A DNA stretch of 64,000 nt from Scleromatobacter sp038243995 (GCA_038243995.1 JBBRTV010000017.1:1-64000); one strand, 5' to 3'. Shown: positions 17,664-26,323, numbered from the stretch's first letter. The notes: generated by a model not told the origin, from the letters alone. Numbers and translations are program-made.

Positions 17664-19784
17664 ATGAGCGCCAACCCGATGAACGACGTTCGCAACCTGG
17701 TGGTCGAACTGATCTGCGAAGAACTGCCGCCGAAGGCGCTCAAAAAGCTGGGCGAGTCCTTCGCGACGACGCTGGTGGCCGGGCTGAAGGCGGCGGGTCT
17801 CGCCGACGACGGCGCCAAGGTCACTGGTTTCGCGTCGCCGCGCCGCCTTGGCGTCCACGTGACCGGCGTTGCCGCCAAGGCCGGCGATCGCACCCTGCTG
17901 CAAAAGCTGATGCCCGTCCCGGTCGCCTTCGACAAAGACGGCGCGCCGACTCCCGCGCTCTTGAAGAAGCTGCAGGCGCTGGGCTTCGGCGCCGATGCCG
18001 TGCCGGGTCTCAAGCGACGGCCGGACGGCAAGGCGGACAGCCTGTTCGTCGATTCGACCGTCGCGGGCGCCACGCTGGCCGAGGGTCTGCAGAAGTCCCT
18101 CGACGAGGCGCTCGCGAAGCTGCCGATCCCGAAGATGATGACCTACCAGCTGGCCGACGGCTGGACCGACGTCAGGTTCGTCCGCCCGGCGCATCGCCTC
18201 GTCGCGCTGCACGGCGCCGACATCGTGCCGGTGCGGGCGCTCGGCCTGGACGCCGGTCGCGTCACCCAGGGCCACCGCTTCGAGGCGAAGAACCCGACCA
18301 TCACGGTGCGCGACGCCGACAGCCACGCGGCGCAGCTCGCCGACGAAGGTGCCGTCATCGCCGGCTTCGCCGCGCGGCGCGCGGAGATCGTCCGCCAGCT
18401 CGCGAATGCCGCGGCCGCGGAAGGCCTGGCGCCGATCCAGGACGAGGCGCTGCTCGACGAAGTGTGCGCGCTGGTGGAGCGCCCGAACGTGCTGGCATGC
18501 CGTTTCGAGGAGGACTACCTCGCCGTGCCGCAGGAGGTGCTCATCCTCACGATGAAGGCGAACCAGAAGTACTTCCCGCTGCTCGATGCCGGGGGCAAGC
18601 TGACGAACAAGTTCCTGGTCGTGAGCAACATCCATCCGGAAGACCCGAGCGCCGTGATCCAGGGCAACGAGCGCGTGGTGCGCCCGCGCCTGGCGGACGC
18701 CAGGTTCTTCTTCGACCAGGACCGCAAGAAGTCGCTCGCCGACCGCGTGGAGGGCCTCGGCCGCGTCGTCTACCACGGCAAGCTGGGCAGCCAGGGTGCG
18801 CGCGTCGACCGCGTGCGCGAGATCGCGCGCGCGGTCGCGGCGGAGCTGGGCGACCACGGCCTGGTCGACAAGGCGGACATCGCGGCCCGTCTCGCCAAGG
18901 CCGACCTCCTGACCGACATGGTCGGCGAGTTCCCCGAGCTGCAGGGCATCATGGGCGGCTACTACGCGCGCCATGACGGCCTGGGCGACGATATCGCCGA
19001 TGCGATCGAGGATCACTACAAGCCGCGCTTCGCGGGCGATGCGCTGCCGCGCAATCGCGTCGGGCTCGTGGTCGCGCTGGCCGACAAGCTCGAGACGCTG
19101 GTCGGGCTGTTCGGGGTCGGCCAGGTGCCGACCGGCGACAAGGATCCGTTCGCGCTGCGCCGCCACGCGCTCGGCGTGATCCGCATGCTCGTCGAGGCCG
19201 CGCTGCCGCTCGATCTCGACACGCTGCTCGCGCTCGTCGTGCCGGCGTTCGGAACGGCGATCGCGGATCCGCGCGCGGCCGTCTCCGCCTTCGTGCTCGA
19301 TCGTCTCGCCGGCAGCCTGCGCGAGCAAGGCTACTCGGCGCACGAGGTCGATGCCGTGCTGGCGCTCGCGCCGCAGCGCCTGGCCGACGTTCCGCGGCGC
19401 CTGGAGGCCGTGCGGGCGTTCGCCGCGTTGCCCGAGGCCGCCGCACTGGCTGCTGCCAACAAGCGCATCTCGAACATCCTGAAGAAGAGCGATGCGGTCG
19501 TCGCGACGAAGGCGGATCCGTCGTTGTTCAGCGAGGCCGCGGAAGGCGCGCTGTGGACGGCGCTGAATGATGTCGGGCCGCGGGCCGACGCGTTGTTCGA
19601 ACGCGGCGAATACACCGCGAGCCTGCAGGCGCTGGCCGCGCTGCGCACGCCGGTCGACGCGTTCTTCGACGGCGTGATGGTCAATGCCGACGCGCCCGCC
19701 GTGCGGGCCAACCGCCTCGGACTGCTGGCGACGCTGCACGCAGTGATGAACCGCGTCGCCGATCTTTCCCGTCTGAGCGCCTGA
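17664..19784 (+). CDS. glyS: Glycyl-tRNA synthetase beta subunit
   Basis: A 706-residue beta subunit that binds tRNA-Gly. Starts with the family pattern LVVELICEELPPKAL; ASPRRLGVHV, QGHRFEAKNP, VPQEVLILTMKANQKYFPL, an HD-like domain around MVGEFPELQGIMGGYYA and a C-terminal anticodon-binding domain follow. Spacing of two bases to glyQ shows one operon, giving stoichiometric synthesis. Confidence 0.97.
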   Translation: MSANPMNDVRNLVVELICEELPPKALKKLGESFATTLVAGLKAAGLADDGAKVTGFASPRRLGVHVTGVAAKAGDRTLLQKLMPVPVAFDKDGAPTPALLKKLQALGFGADAVPGLKRRPDGKADSLFVDSTVAGATLAEGLQKSLDEALAKLPIPKMMTYQLADGWTDVRFVRPAHRLVALHGADIVPVRALGLDAGRVTQGHRFEAKNPTITVRDADSHAAQLADEGAVIAGFAARRAEIVRQLANAAAAEGLAPIQDEALLDEVCALVERPNVLACRFEEDYLAVPQEVLILTMKANQKYFPLLDAGGKLTNKFLVVSNIHPEDPSAVIQGNERVVRPRLADARFFFDQDRKKSLADRVEGLGRVVYHGKLGSQGARVDRVREIARAVAAELGDHGLVDKADIAARLAKADLLTDMVGEFPELQGIMGGYYARHDGLGDDIADAIEDHYKPRFAGDALPRNRVGLVVALADKLETLVGLFGVGQVPTGDKDPFALRRHALGVIRMLVEAALPLDLDTLLALVVPAFGTAIADPRAAVSAFVLDRLAGSLREQGYSAHEVDAVLALAPQRLADVPRRLEAVRAFAALPEAAALAAANKRISNILKKSDAVVATKADPSLFSEAAEGALWTALNDVGPRADALFERGEYTASLQALAALRTPVDAFFDGVMVNADAPAVRANRLGLLATLHAVMNRVADLSRLSA

Positions 19785-19802
19785 GGCACTAGCGAGCACT
19801 TC

Positions 19803-20369
19803 ATGCAGACCCCGAAACTCGTGATCACCGGCCGCGATGGCATCCTCAACGTCTTCCGCAGCGATCACGTGAAGGCGCCGGAAGAGTGGGAGCCCATCCC
19901 GGGCGCGCTCGAGGCGGTGGCGCGGCTCAATCACGCGGGCTGGCATGTGGTCGTGGCGACGAACCAGGCGGGAATCGGGCGCGGCATGATCGACATGACC
20001 TCGGTCAACGCGGTGCACCAGCACATGATGAGGCTGCTGGCCGAGAAGGGCGGTCGCATCGATGCGGTGTTCTTCTGCCCGCATGCGGCGAACGAGCAGT
20101 GCGACTGCCGCAAGCCGGCGCCGGGCCTGATGCTCGACATCGGCGAGCGCTACGGGGTCGACCTGGCCAACGTGCCCATGGTCTGCGACACCTTGCGCGA
20201 CCTGCAGGCGGCCCGGTCTTCAGGCTGCCAGCCGCACCTGGTGCGCACCGGTCGCGCGGCGATGGCCGACGAGGCCACGCTCGCGCAATGGCTGCAGGCC
20301 GTTCCCGACACGATCGTGCACGAGGACATGGCGGCGTTCGCAGTGCACCTGGTCGGCACCGCGCACTGA
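19803..20369 (+). CDS. gmhB: GmhB-like HAD phosphatase lacking the nucleophile Asp
   Basis: A 188-residue homologue of D-glycero-beta-D-manno-heptose-1,7-bisphosphate 7-phosphatase (LPS inner-core heptose pathway), in the position usual for Burkholderiales, between glyS and plsC. HAD motif II (VVATNQAGIGRG), the zinc-binding CPHAANEQCDCRKP and the acidic motif MVCDTLRDLQAA are present. Motif I, however, reads KLVITGRDGILN where GmhB has (F/I)LDRDG: the nucleophilic Asp is Gly10, while the general acid Asp12 remains. The DNA (ATC ACC GGC CGC GAT) leaves no doubt. HAD phosphatases normally require the first Asp, so this protein is predicted inactive or altered, unless there is a base error or another gene for the step elsewhere. 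Confidence 0.82.
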   Translation: MQTPKLVITGRDGILNVFRSDHVKAPEEWEPIPGALEAVARLNHAGWHVVVATNQAGIGRGMIDMTSVNAVHQHMMRLLAEKGGRIDAVFFCPHAANEQCDCRKPAPGLMLDIGERYGVDLANVPMVCDTLRDLQAARSSGCQPHLVRTGRAAMADEATLAQWLQAVPDTIVHEDMAAFAVHLVGTAH

Positions 20370-20445
20370 AGAAGAACGAAGAGCGCGTCGGCGGCCACCG
20401 CGGTGTCCGCGCGCCGAGACTTTCATCCGCAAAGAAGAATCCCGC

Positions 20446-21204
20446 ATGGCCAAGGCCCTTTCCGTCGTCCGCTCGATCCTGTTCTTCCTCTGGATGGCGG
20501 TCACCGTCGTGCCGTGGGGCCTCGCCGTCCTGGTCGCGTCGATCTTCCTGCGCGGAGACGCGATCTACTGGATGTGTGCCGGCTGGCTCAAGGTCGCCAT
20601 CGGCGGCGCGCGCTGGATCTGCGGCGTCCGCTATCGCGTCCAGGGCATGGACAACCTGCCTACGGCAGCCGACTCGAAGTCCGCCGTCATCCTGGCGTCC
20701 AAGCACCAGTCGACGTGGGAGACCTTCGCCTATCCGAGCTTCATGCCGCATCCGCTGGCTTACGTCTTCAAGCGCGAACTGCTCTACATCCCGTTCTTCG
20801 GCTGGGCGATGTCGCGCATGGACATGATCCACATCGACCGCAGCAAGCGTGCCGAGGCCTGGAACAAGGTCGCCGCGCAGGGAAAGCGCCTGGCCGCGCA
20901 CGGCAACTGGGTCATCATGTTCCCCGAAGGCACGCGCAGTGCGCGCGGTGAGCAGGGGGTGTACAAGACGGGCGCCTCGCGCCTGGCGATCACGACAGGC
21001 GTGCCCGTCGTGCCCATCGCGGCGGCCGCCGCGAAGTGCTGGCCGCGCAAGAGCTTCCTGCTGCGGCCCGGCCTGGTCGACATCTCGATCGGCAAGCCGA
21101 TCCCCTCTGCCGGACGCGAACCTGAAGAACTGATGCGCGAGGTCGAGACCTGGATCGAGGCTGAAATGCGGCGCCTGGATCCCGAGGCCTACACCAGAGC
21201 GTGA
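20446..21204 (+). CDS. plsC: 1-acyl-sn-glycerol-3-phosphate acyltransferase
   Basis: A 252-residue inner-membrane enzyme making phosphatidic acid. An N-terminal hydrophobic segment (ILFFLWMAVTVVPWGLAVLV) is followed by the acyltransferase blocks: SKHQSTWETFA, in which the catalytic HX4D is HX4E as in other betaproteobacterial PlsC proteins, HIDRSKRAEAW, and FPEGTRSARG. It follows gmhB by 76 bases and precedes the YgjP-type gene. Confidence 0.92.
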   Translation: MAKALSVVRSILFFLWMAVTVVPWGLAVLVASIFLRGDAIYWMCAGWLKVAIGGARWICGVRYRVQGMDNLPTAADSKSAVILASKHQSTWETFAYPSFMPHPLAYVFKRELLYIPFFGWAMSRMDMIHIDRSKRAEAWNKVAAQGKRLAAHGNWVIMFPEGTRSARGEQGVYKTGASRLAITTGVPVVPIAAAAAKCWPRKSFLLRPGLVDISIGKPIPSAGREPEELMREVETWIEAEMRRLDPEAYTRA

Positions 21205-21232
21205 GGTCGCGCGAAATGGTTGCACTTCGCCA

Positions 21233-22243
21233 GTGTCCGACACCACACTAGAATCGGTGTCCATGGCGCGATCCGGCATGGCCGACGACCCCTCGCAGAT
21301 GTCCCTGTTCGACGCGGCGCCGCCGGCCCCCGTCGCGACATCGCCATTGCCGCCGCGTCCCGTGGCCCCGCGAGGCTCCGCGCCGCGGTCGATCCGCCCC
21401 GACGCCGTCCCTCGAATCCCTTCCCTGCTTCCCGACTTGGCCGATACGCCCCCGCCTCCCGCGCGCCGCAGTGAGCTCGCGCCGCTCCACTTCCGGCATC
21501 CGCAGGCCGAGCGCGAGGTTCTGCTCGGCGAACACCGGGTCGGGTATGCGCTGCGGCGCGCGCGGCGCCGCAGCATCGGTTTCGTGGTCGGCCCCGAAGG
21601 GCTGTCCGTCAATGCGCCGCGCTGGGTGTCGCTGCAGAACATCGATACCGCGGTCCAGGCCAAGGCGAGCTGGATCCTGCGCAAGTTGCAGGAGCAGCAG
21701 GAACGCGCCAGGCGTGTCGAGGCCGGACGCATCGACTGGCGCGACGGCACGAGCCTGCCGTTCCTCGGCGAGACGGTGATCATCGTCCTCGACGCGCGCA
21801 TCGCGGGCGCGGTGCTGAACTCCGATGCCCGGGCGCTTCCCGGCGTGCCGCGCCTGACGCTGCACATCGGCCTGCCGCAGACGGCGGAGCCGGAGCAGAT
21901 TCGCGACATCGTGCAGAGCTGGCTGCAACGCCAGGCGCTGCGCATCTTCACCGAGCGTTGCCAGCATTTCGCGCCCACGCTCGGCGTGAAGATGCGGCGC
22001 CTGTCGCTGAGCGCCGCGCAGACGCGCTGGGGCTCGGCCTCCGCGGACGGCTCGATCCGGCTGAACTGGCGCCTGGTGCATTTCGGCATGCAGGTGATCG
22101 ACTACGTCGTCGCGCACGAACTCGCGCACCTGCGCGAGATGAACCACAGCGCGGCGTTCTGGGATGTCGTGCGGTCGGTGGTGCCGGATTATGAAAAGGT
22201 CAGGTGCACTTTGAAAGAAGTGCCGGTACCCGTCCTGGGCTGA
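21233..22243 (+). CDS. YgjP-like (DUF45/M48-type) metallopeptidase
   Basis: Up to 336 residues. The first 85 are Pro/Ala-rich and poorly conserved, then comes a YgjP-type domain: RRSIGFVVGPEGLSVNAPRW, SAAQTRWGSASADGSIRLNW, and the zinc site VAHELAHLREMNHSAAFW (HExxH with a downstream His). The start is uncertain: GTG 21233, ATG 21263 and ATG 21278 are all in frame without a good ribosome site; the longest is listed. Its TGA is part of a hairpin repeat. Substrate unknown. Confidence 0.8.
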   Translation: MSDTTLESVSMARSGMADDPSQMSLFDAAPPAPVATSPLPPRPVAPRGSAPRSIRPDAVPRIPSLLPDLADTPPPPARRSELAPLHFRHPQAEREVLLGEHRVGYALRRARRRSIGFVVGPEGLSVNAPRWVSLQNIDTAVQAKASWILRKLQEQQERARRVEAGRIDWRDGTSLPFLGETVIIVLDARIAGAVLNSDARALPGVPRLTLHIGLPQTAEPEQIRDIVQSWLQRQALRIFTERCQHFAPTLGVKMRRLSLSAAQTRWGSASADGSIRLNWRLVHFGMQVIDYVVAHELAHLREMNHSAAFWDVVRSVVPDYEKVRCTLKEVPVPVLG

Positions 22244-22403
22244 GAAGCTTTGGACGAATCCGACATGCCCGCTCGTCCCGCCAAGACGCGCCCGCTCGGC
22301 GTTGCAAATGCTCGCCGTAGCCCGAGCTACGGAGGTGCTATGCGCCTTGATCGAACGCGTTTTGACGACCCGCTCGGACACGCCGGATTCATTCACAGCT
22401 TCT
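22243..22403. repeat. Imperfect inverted-repeat element with internal hairpin
   Basis: Arms AGAAGCTTTGGACGAATCCG (22243-22262) and 22384-22403 match at 17 of 20 positions as an inverted repeat, enclosing 121 bases that contain a perfect small hairpin, CCGTAGC-CCGA-GCTACGG (22315-22332). The left arm begins in the stop codon of the YgjP-like gene. The arm and adjoining ACATGCCCGC recur in the compact hairpin at 47981-48052, so both belong to one repeat family. Confidence 0.7.
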
Positions 22404-22615
22404 GGCTGCGCGATTCGTTGCGCGGATGCGCCGAACCGGGCGTCGTTTCCCCCCATAAGAGGGATGGCATGCCGCTGTTGCCAGGGCAAAGTAGCGTCTG
22501 CATGCTGTCGTCACATAACAGGGGCATAGGCATCAGGGAGTGAAAGCCGGGCAAATACCGGCAGCAGAGCCGGGCGCCTCGAAACGTCCGGCTTTGTTTT
22601 TTCGCCGCCTCCCAT
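22404..22615 (+). other. Non-coding stretch ending in a strong terminator
   Basis: No convincing gene lies between the repeat element and the convergent MBL gene (with the repeat, a 372-base gap). Short open frames here have no family likeness or ribosome site. The stretch ends in a strong forward terminator at 22568-22602, about 325 bases beyond the YgjP-like stop, leaving room for a long 3' UTR or a small RNA of up to about 190 bases; no promoter is clear. Confidence 0.4.
22568..22602 (+). terminator. Rho-independent terminator of the glyQ-to-ygjP-like unit
   Basis: AGCCGGGCG pairs with CGTCCGGCT (9 bp including one G-T) around loop CCTCGAAA, followed by TTGTTTTTT. This is a strong terminator for forward transcription, facing the reverse MBL gene. 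Confidence 0.85.
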
Positions 22616-23683
22616 TCAGCGATCATTCGCCGCGAATCGACGCACCCCGTCTTCATCGAGTCGTCCGGCGAGTTGGCCCGCTCCCGCGAGCGCATGCAGG
22701 TGCGCGATCGCCTCGCCCATCGCGAACGTCGTCTGGTGCAAGTCGAGCTTGCGACGGAACAGCACCGGCAGCAGGTCGGCCGCGCTGCACGGCTGCTCGC
22801 GACAGGCCGCCATCGTATCGGCGAAGCGCTCGTCGTGATGTCGCGTCAGCTGGTCGATGCGCTCGTGCAGGCCCCTGAACGGCCTGCCGTGCGACGGCAG
22901 GACGAGCGTCTCGTCCGGCACCGCGCGCAGGGCGGCGATCGACTGCAGGTACAGCGGCAGCGGGTTCGCCTCGGGCTCGATGTCGATCACGCTGACGTTG
23001 GTCGAAATGCGCGGCAGCACCATGTCGCCCGAGATCAGCACGCCGAGCGTGAGGCAATGCAGCGCGATGTGCTCCGGCGCATGTCCGTAGCCGACGATGC
23101 AGCGCCAGTCATGCGCGCCGATGCCGATGGCCTGGCCGTCGAGCAGCCGCCGGAACTGGCGCGGTACTTCCGGCACCATGGACGCGTAATAGCCCGAGCG
23201 CGCCCGCACCTTGGCGATGGCTTGCGGGTCGGTGAGTCCGTGTTCGCGGAAGAACGTCGCGGCGGCGTCGCCGCCGAAGCCGGTCGTCGACTGGCTAGCG
23301 AGTCGCGCGGCGTTCCAGTCGGTCGCGCTGATCCAGAGCCGGCAGTTCCATCGCTCGGTGAGCCACTGTGCGTTGCCGATGTGGTCGGGGTGCATGTGGG
23401 TGACGATCACGCGCAGCACCGGCAGTCCGTCGAGGTGGTGCGCGAACACCTGCTCCCAGGCGGTGCGCGTCGCGTCGTCGGCGACGCCGCAATCGACGAT
23501 CGCCCAACCTTCGCGCCCGGCCTCGTCCGCATCGCGCAGGAGCCACAGGTTGATGTGGTCGAGTGCGAACGGCAGCGGCATGCGCACCCAGCGCACGCCG
23601 GGGGCGAGCTCGATCGCCTCGCCGGGGGCGGGCAGCGTGTCGCCGTGCGGGTAGTCGAGTTTCAATTCGTCGTCATTGGCCAT
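22616..23683 (-). CDS. MBL-fold metallo-hydrolase
   Basis: A 355-residue cytosolic metallo-beta-lactamase-fold protein: metal motif VIVTHMHPDHIGNAQWL, a later GYGHAPEHIALHC and LISGDMVLP supplying the further ligands, and a helical C-terminal part (RRKLDLHQTTFAMGEAIAHL) as in glyoxalase II-like/LACTB2-like proteins. It is divergent from liuR and shares a control region with an operator of three consecutive TTGACG hexamers on its sense strand, so it probably belongs to the LiuR regulon, perhaps as an acyl-thioester hydrolase (inference). Confidence 0.8.
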   Translation of the reverse strand: MANDDELKLDYPHGDTLPAPGEAIELAPGVRWVRMPLPFALDHINLWLLRDADEAGREGWAIVDCGVADDATRTAWEQVFAHHLDGLPVLRVIVTHMHPDHIGNAQWLTERWNCRLWISATDWNAARLASQSTTGFGGDAAATFFREHGLTDPQAIAKVRARSGYYASMVPEVPRQFRRLLDGQAIGIGAHDWRCIVGYGHAPEHIALHCLTLGVLISGDMVLPRISTNVSVIDIEPEANPLPLYLQSIAALRAVPDETLVLPSHGRPFRGLHERIDQLTRHHDERFADTMAACREQPCSAADLLPVLFRRKLDLHQTTFAMGEAIAHLHALAGAGQLAGRLDEDGVRRFAANDR

Positions 23684-23710
23684 GCGGGCTCCGGGTGGAC
23701 TAGACTTCCG

Positions 23711-23732
23711 TTTACGTCAACGTCAACGTCAA
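23711..23732. promoter_or_regulatory. LiuR-type operator between MBL gene and liuR
   Basis: Matches the 22-base palindrome of the other sites at 18 positions. On the reverse strand it reads as three successive TTGACG hexamers followed by TAAAC. It lies 82 bases before the liuR ATG and 27 bases before the MBL start, suiting autoregulation and control of the divergent gene. Confidence 0.7.
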
Positions 23733-23813
23733 GTCTACCCACGCGCCCGCGCGTCCACCCGATCGAGGAAGTTGGCCCAGGTGGACCGCACCTGCGCCCG
23801 GGAACCCAATCCA

Positions 23814-24293
23814 ATGAGTGCTTCTCCCCGTGCGGCCGCCAAGACCAGGGACGAGAAATCGTCGACGAAGAGCGCGACGCGCAGTTTCACGATCACCGAG
23901 CTGGCCGCTGAATTCGACGTCACCCCGCGCGCGATTCGCTTCTATGAGGACATGGGGCTGCTCGAACCGGGGCGCTCCGGCCGCAACCGCGTCTACTCGC
24001 AGCGCGAGCGCACGCGGCTGAAGCTGACCTTGCGCGGCAAGCGCCTGGGGCTCTCGCTCCAGGAAATCAAGCAGCTCGTCGACATGTACGACTCGCCGTC
24101 GGACACCGCCCCGCAGCTCCAGGCCTTCCTCGGCGTGTTGCGCAACCACCGCAAGCAGCTCGAGCTCCAGCTGGACGACATCCGCGTGACGCTCGAGGAA
24201 ATCACCCAGCACGAGGCGCGCTGCGAGCGCCTGCTGGTGGCCGCGGGCGCGCCGGTGCCGGCCACGACGTCGCGGCGCAAGGTCAGCGCCTGA
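23814..24293 (+). CDS. liuR: MerR-family regulator LiuR
   Basis: A 159-residue transcription factor. After a polar N-terminal 25 residues, the winged helix reads FTITELAAEFDVTPRAIRFY followed by EDMGLLEPGRSG, then a long dimerisation helix (about 95-145) ending in a short tail. Cysteine-poor (one Cys), so not a metal or redox sensor of the MerR type; LiuR proteins respond to branched-chain acyl-CoA intermediates. ATG at 23814 is chosen since it starts the conserved frame; upstream codons are operator DNA. It directly precedes liuA, and four sites of its expected palindrome occur in the window. Confidence 0.88.
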   Translation: MSASPRAAAKTRDEKSSTKSATRSFTITELAAEFDVTPRAIRFYEDMGLLEPGRSGRNRVYSQRERTRLKLTLRGKRLGLSLQEIKQLVDMYDSPSDTAPQLQAFLGVLRNHRKQLELQLDDIRVTLEEITQHEARCERLLVAAGAPVPATTSRRKVSA

Positions 24294-24317
24294 ATACCTG
24301 ACTGCAGGGTTGATCGG

Positions 24318-24346
24318 TTTACGTTTACGTAAACGTCAACTAAAAT
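24318..24346 (+). promoter_or_regulatory. liuA promoter with LiuR operator
   Basis: The palindrome at 24318-24339 differs from the perfect sites in one base. TTTACG (24318-24323) and TAAAAT (24341-24346) are 17 bases apart, a good sigma-70 promoter whose spacer is filled by the operator, the usual MerR arrangement. A leader of about 150 bases follows before the liuA ATG; no structure was recognised in it. Confidence 0.8.
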
Positions 24347-24500
24347 CGCACCTCCGCGCCGTTCGCAGTCGCCCCTTTTTCGAGGGCGTGCCCTTCGGCG
24401 GGGAGAGCCGGATTCCCGTCGGCGACGAAAACGCCGATCCCGCCCCGCCAATCATTCACGGCGCCGACAATGCAGCGGTCGCCAGTCCAGGAGACGAGAG

Positions 24501-25682
24501 ATGAGCAACCTGCCCGGCCTGAATTTCATGCTCGGTGAAGACATCGACGCACTGCGCGATGCCGTGCACGCGTTCGCGCAGGCCGAAATCGCGCCGCGTG
24601 CGGCCGAGATCGATCGAAGCGACCAGTTCCCGATGGACCTGTGGGAGAAGATGGGCGAGCTCGGCGTGCTCGGCATCACGGTGCCCGAGGAATACGGCGG
24701 CGCGCAGATGGGCTACCTGGCGCACATGATCGCGATGGAGGAGATCAGCCGCGCGAGCGCGTCGGTGGGCCTGAGCTACGGCGCGCACTCCAACCTGTGC
24801 GTCAACCAGATCAAGCGCAACGGCACCGACGCGCAGAAGCGCAAGTACCTGCCGAAGCTGATCTCGGGCCAGCACGTCGGCGCGCTGGCGATGAGCGAGC
24901 CGAACGCCGGCTCCGACGTCATCGGCATGAAGCTCCGTGCCGAGGACAAGGGTGGCTACTACCTGCTCAACGGCAGCAAGATGTGGATCACCAACGGGCC
25001 CGATGCCGATACCCTGGTGGTGTATGCGAAGAGCGAGCCCGAACTGGGCGCACGCGGCGTCACGGCGTTCATCGTCGAGAAGGGCATGAAGGGCTTCTCG
25101 GTCGCGCAGAAGCTCGACAAGCTGGGCATGCGTGGCAGCCATACCGGCGAGCTCGTGTTCCAGGACGTTGAAGTGCCCGCCGCGAACATCCTCGGCAACC
25201 TCAACGGCGGCGCGAAGGTGCTGATGAGCGGCCTCGACTACGAGCGCGCCGTGCTCGCCGCCGGACCGATCGGCATCATGCAGTCGGTGATGGACAACGT
25301 CGTGCCCTACATCCACGATCGCAAGCAGTTCGGCCAATCCATCGGCGAGTTCCAGCTGATACAGGGCAAGGTCGCCGACATGTACACAGTGCTGCAGGCG
25401 GGGCGCGCGTTCTGCTACACGGTGGGCAAGAACCTCGACGCGCTGGGCGCCGGGCATGTGCGCCAGGTGCGCAAGGACTGCGCCTCGGTGATCCTGTGGT
25501 GCGCCGAAAAGGCGACCTGGATGGCCGGGGAGGGCGTGCAGATCTTCGGCGGCAACGGCTACATCAACGAGTATCCGCTGGGCCGCCTGTGGCGCGACGC
25601 GAAGCTGTACGAGATCGGCGCCGGCACCAGCGAGATCCGCCGCATGCTGATCGGCCGCGAGCTGTTTTCGGAGACGATGTAG
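24501..25682 (+). CDS. liuA: Isovaleryl-CoA dehydrogenase LiuA
   Basis: Oxidises isovaleryl-CoA to 3-methylcrotonyl-CoA in leucine breakdown, passing electrons to ETF. The 393-residue flavoprotein has the acyl-CoA dehydrogenase blocks AMSEPNAGSDVIGM and MWITNGPDADTLVVYAK. The base Glu lies in GLDYERAVLAAGPIGIMQ (Glu about 248), the position special to isovaleryl-CoA dehydrogenases, while the usual C-terminal position has LYEIGAGTSEIRR without the catalytic Glu. AGGAGA precedes the ATG. First gene after the LiuR-controlled promoter. Confidence 0.95.
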   Translation: MSNLPGLNFMLGEDIDALRDAVHAFAQAEIAPRAAEIDRSDQFPMDLWEKMGELGVLGITVPEEYGGAQMGYLAHMIAMEEISRASASVGLSYGAHSNLCVNQIKRNGTDAQKRKYLPKLISGQHVGALAMSEPNAGSDVIGMKLRAEDKGGYYLLNGSKMWITNGPDADTLVVYAKSEPELGARGVTAFIVEKGMKGFSVAQKLDKLGMRGSHTGELVFQDVEVPAANILGNLNGGAKVLMSGLDYERAVLAAGPIGIMQSVMDNVVPYIHDRKQFGQSIGEFQLIQGKVADMYTVLQAGRAFCYTVGKNLDALGAGHVRQVRKDCASVILWCAEKATWMAGEGVQIFGGNGYINEYPLGRLWRDAKLYEIGAGTSEIRRMLIGRELFSETM

Positions 25683-25687
25683 ACGCC

Positions 25688-26323
25688 ATGAGCGCGCCCC
25701 CGACGGCCCCGCCGGCCTGCCTGCCCCTGCCTGTCCTCCTGGGCGAGCGCTGCCTGCTGCGCGCGCTCGTGCCGGCCGATGCGGCATCGATGCGGGAGCA
25801 TGCTGACGACGCCGACGTCGCCCGCAACCTGTTCGACGGTTTCCCTCGCCCCTACCTGCAGGCGCACGCCGAAGCCTGGTGCCGGCACGAGGCGAATTCG
25901 GGCACCTTCGGCCATGTCTGGGGCATCGTCGTCGACGGCGCCGTGATCGGCTGCATCGGGTTGGTGCCGCAAGCCGGCTGGCTGCGCTGCAACGCCGAGG
26001 CCGGCTACTGGATAGGCGCTGCTTACCGGCGACGCGGCATCGCGAGCGACGCGCTGCGCCAGGTAGCCGACTGGGCGTTCGCCGCCATGCCGGAGCTGAC
26101 GCGGATCACGGCAACGATCTTCGTCGGGAACGACGCCTCGCAAGGCGTTGCGAGCCGGTGCGGTTTCGTGCGCGAAGGCCTGCTGCGGCAAAGCGCGATC
26201 AAGGACGGCGAGGTGATCGACCGCGTGCTGTGGGCCGCCTATCGACCCACCGGTGCGCCGCGCCCGGCCAACATCGACATCGCGCTCGCCGCATCGGCCG
26301 CGAACGCGATGGAGCGAGCATGA
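25688..26323 (+). CDS. GNAT family N-acetyltransferase (RimJ/RimL type)
   Basis: A 211-residue acetyltransferase: RCLLRALVPADAASM at the start, EAGYWIGAAYRRRGIASDAL with the acetyl-CoA pyrophosphate loop (RRRGIA), TATIFVGNDASQGVASRCGF and EGLLRQSAIKDGEVIDRVLW near the end, as in ribosomal-protein-alanine acetyltransferase-like enzymes. It starts five bases after liuA, so it is co-transcribed. The substrate is unknown. Confidence 0.85.
   Translation: MSAPPTAPPACLPLPVLLGERCLLRALVPADAASMREHADDADVARNLFDGFPRPYLQAHAEAWCRHEANSGTFGHVWGIVVDGAVIGCIGLVPQAGWLRCNAEAGYWIGAAYRRRGIASDALRQVADWAFAAMPELTRITATIFVGNDASQGVASRCGFVREGLLRQSAIKDGEVIDRVLWAAYRPTGAPRPANIDIALAASAANAMERA

Noticed and set aside
17562..20084. 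An 840-codon reverse frame over glyS and gmhB
   Set aside because: Shadow frame opposite well-conserved genes, with no domain.
22250..22543. Forward ORF of 97 codons after the YgjP-like gene
   Set aside because: It consists of the inverted-repeat element and has no family or codon pattern of a gene.
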